Shown here: positions 12,558 to 13,530 of the stretch, piece after piece
Numbering within the stretch: the first letter of the stretch is position 1
Layout: each line of letters starts with the position of its first letter
Source of the DNA: Frankiaceae bacterium
GTDB taxonomy: Bacteria; Actinomycetota; Actinomycetes; Mycobacteriales; SCTD01
Assembly (NCBI GenBank): GCA_947479995.1
Contig: CANKBT010000050.1
Span: 1 to 13,530, forward strand
Direction of reading: 5' to 3'
Length of the DNA stretch: 13,530 nt
Translations under genes and position numbers: made by a program
Notes under the pieces: generated by a model
The model's database searches: none
What the model was told of the DNA's origin: nothing
The model's input: only the letters and a program-made list of their open reading frames with translations

Positions 12558-13442
12558 ATGGCCAGCTCTCGCGAGACCTCCGGTCGCCGCGGCACCTCCG
12601 CGCACGACCCCGACGCGCGCGTCATCGACCTGGACGGCCGCACCGGCGGGGACGGCGCGACCGTCACCCCCGTCGAGGGGGGCACCCGCCGCCAGGCGGG
12701 CGGGCTGCGCGGCCGCGCCGCCGCCGCGGCGTCCTCCGCGACGCACCGCGGCGACCGCGACGAGCGCACCGAGGTCGTCGACGTCCGCGACGCCGACGGC
12801 CACGACACGCAGGCCGTGCCGGTCGAGCACCACGACCGCCACGACCACGACCACGACCACGACCGAGGTGGGGCGCACCTCCGCGACCGCGACCACGACG
12901 GCGTGCCGGACGCCCCGCTGCCCGCCCGCGCGCAGGTGCGCCGCCGCTACGGCGGGCTCGACCTGCTGGCCTGCCTCGGCGGCGCCCTCGCGGCCGTCGG
13001 CGTCACCGTGCTCGCCGCCGGGCTGCTGCCCCTCGGCACCGACGTCGCGTACAGCCTCGGCGAGGGCGAGGACCCCGCCGGCCCGCTGGTCGCCGGCGGC
13101 GTCGTGCTGGCCGTCGCCCTGCTCGTCGGCGGCTGGCTCGCCGGGCGCGCGGCCCGCTTCGACGGGCTGCGCAACGGCCTGCTCACCGGCGTGCTCTTCG
13201 TGGCCATCACGGCCGGCTACAGCGCCGGCCGCGAGGGCAGCGACGTCGTGCGCGACCTCGGCCTGCCGGTCTGGCTCACCAACGGCGACGTCGATGGCAC
13301 CCGCGTCGTCAGCGCGCTGATCGCCCTCGCGGTGGTGCTCGTCGCCGCCGCCCTCGGCGGCCTCGCCGGTGCGCTCTACCACCGCCGCGTCGACCGCCGG
13401 CTGCTCGACGCCGAGCGCGCGGCGCACGGCACCCGCGCCTAG
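12558..13442 (+). CDS. Four-helix membrane protein with His-Asp-rich N-terminal tail, function unknown
   Basis: A 294-residue protein that I do not recognise as a named family. Residues 1-130 are hydrophilic, charged and probably disordered: RVIDLDGRTGGDG (21-33) is followed by an Arg/Ala-rich part, then a His/Asp cluster (91-114) containing four uninterrupted His-Asp pairs (95-102), and the basic stretch RAQVRRRYGG just before the membrane. Four hydrophobic helices follow, at about 133-157, 174-199, 205-224 and 249-274. Gly-rich helix faces and the short basic tail (HRRVDRRLLDAERAAHGTRA) suggest both ends are cytoplasmic. The His-Asp cluster could bind metal ions such as nickel, zinc or cobalt, but nothing in the helices marks it as a metal transporter, so this is only a possibility. 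It has its own ribosome site (AGGAG) and is flanked by hairpins, so it is probably monocistronic. Confidence 0.85.
   Translation: MASSRETSGRRGTSAHDPDARVIDLDGRTGGDGATVTPVEGGTRRQAGGLRGRAAAAASSATHRGDRDERTEVVDVRDADGHDTQAVPVEHHDRHDHDHDHDRGGAHLRDRDHDGVPDAPLPARAQVRRRYGGLDLLACLGGALAAVGVTVLAAGLLPLGTDVAYSLGEGEDPAGPLVAGGVVLAVALLVGGWLAGRAARFDGLRNGLLTGVLFVAITAGYSAGREGSDVVRDLGLPVWLTNGDVDGTRVVSALIALAVVLVAAALGGLAGALYHRRVDRRLLDAERAAHGTRA
12840..12863 (+). repeat. Hexanucleotide tandem repeat (CACGAC)x4 inside a gene
   Basis: Four perfect tandem copies of CACGAC encode His-Asp four times; a further CACGAC copy sits at 12831-12836, separated by CGC. Being in frame and in multiples of 6, changes in copy number would lengthen or shorten the His-Asp run without a frameshift. 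Confidence 0.85.
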
Positions 13443-13467
13443 CTGCCGCCCGCACCGCACGCACCAC

Positions 13468-13503
13468 CCGCTGCCCCGACGCCGCCCGGCGCCGGGGCAG
13501 CGG
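13468..13503. terminator. Strong hairpin at the end of the window, probably a bidirectional terminator
   Basis: CCGCTGCCCCG (13468-13478) pairs perfectly with CGGGGCAGCGG (13493-13503). After one A-C mismatch, four more pairs (13480-13483 with 13488-13491) close a GCCC loop, giving a stem of about 16 positions. It lies 25 bases after the stop of the last gene. The sequence TCA at 13518-13520 would be a stop codon (...RQG, end) for a gene coming from the right on the minus strand, so the hairpin may serve two convergent genes; too little of that gene is visible to call it. Confidence 0.75.
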
Positions 13504-13530
13504 CGCGTCGCGGCCGGGTCAGCCCTGGCG

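Noticed and set aside
12831..12863. CACGAC repeats considered as a CRISPR or iteron array
   Set aside because: Units are 6 bases without spacers and are in frame within a gene, encoding His-Asp; this is a coding microsatellite.

Overview
The window reads as ordinary chromosome from a very GC-rich actinobacterium. Every convincing gene has almost only G or C at third codon positions, GTG and possibly TTG starts are common, several genes have a TANNNT -10 box 6-7 bases before the start codon (leaderless layout), and the gene set is typically actinobacterial: bacterial XPB with its Helicase_C_3/WYL partner, a CspB-type cold-shock protein with a C-terminal extension, and members of the DUF2771, DUF3027 and DUF2530 families. 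From memory, the xpb/partner pair, cspB and the DUF3027 gene also lie in one neighbourhood (Rv0861c to Rv0883c) in Mycobacterium tuberculosis. The genus cannot be fixed from the sequence. I see no insertion sequence, prophage, CRISPR array, tRNA or rRNA, and no gene-free gap longer than about 170 bases.

Layout. 1-353 (-) is the start of an unrecognised exported protein; a 17-base palindrome resembling a GntR/FadR operator lies just upstream at 391-407. 519-1058 (-) is a dihydrofolate-reductase-fold (RibD C-terminal type) protein. A strong stem-loop at 1107-1160 separates it from the XPB operon: a 785-residue Helicase_C_3 + WYL protein (2879-5236, -) followed 25 bases later by the XPB helicase (1189-2853, -). 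Next come a small acidic protein (5290-5526, +), a two-helix membrane protein (5567-5821, -), and the cold-shock protein (5899-6282, +), which runs into a DUF2771-type lipoprotein (6317-6790, -). The DUF3027 protein (6943-7977, +) and a YihY/BrkB membrane protein (8019-9023, +) follow. The latter shares a CTAG stop tetranucleotide with a convergent DUF2530-type protein (9020-9247, -).

The right part is all plus strand: an NCS2 purine permease (9301-10749), a MarR regulator (10787-11221) translationally coupled to an MFS exporter (11218-12483), and a four-helix membrane protein with a His-Asp repeat in its cytoplasmic tail (12558-13442). A long hairpin closes the window.

The functional units are (i) a two-gene XPB operon whose products share one domain family and whose upstream member ends in a likely ligand-sensing WYL domain, and (ii) a MarR-MFS pair with a probable MarR operator overlapping the marR start codon. 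No wholly new system is evident. The points most worth following are the XPB partner, the strand-specific hairpin after xpb, and the two operator-like palindromes.
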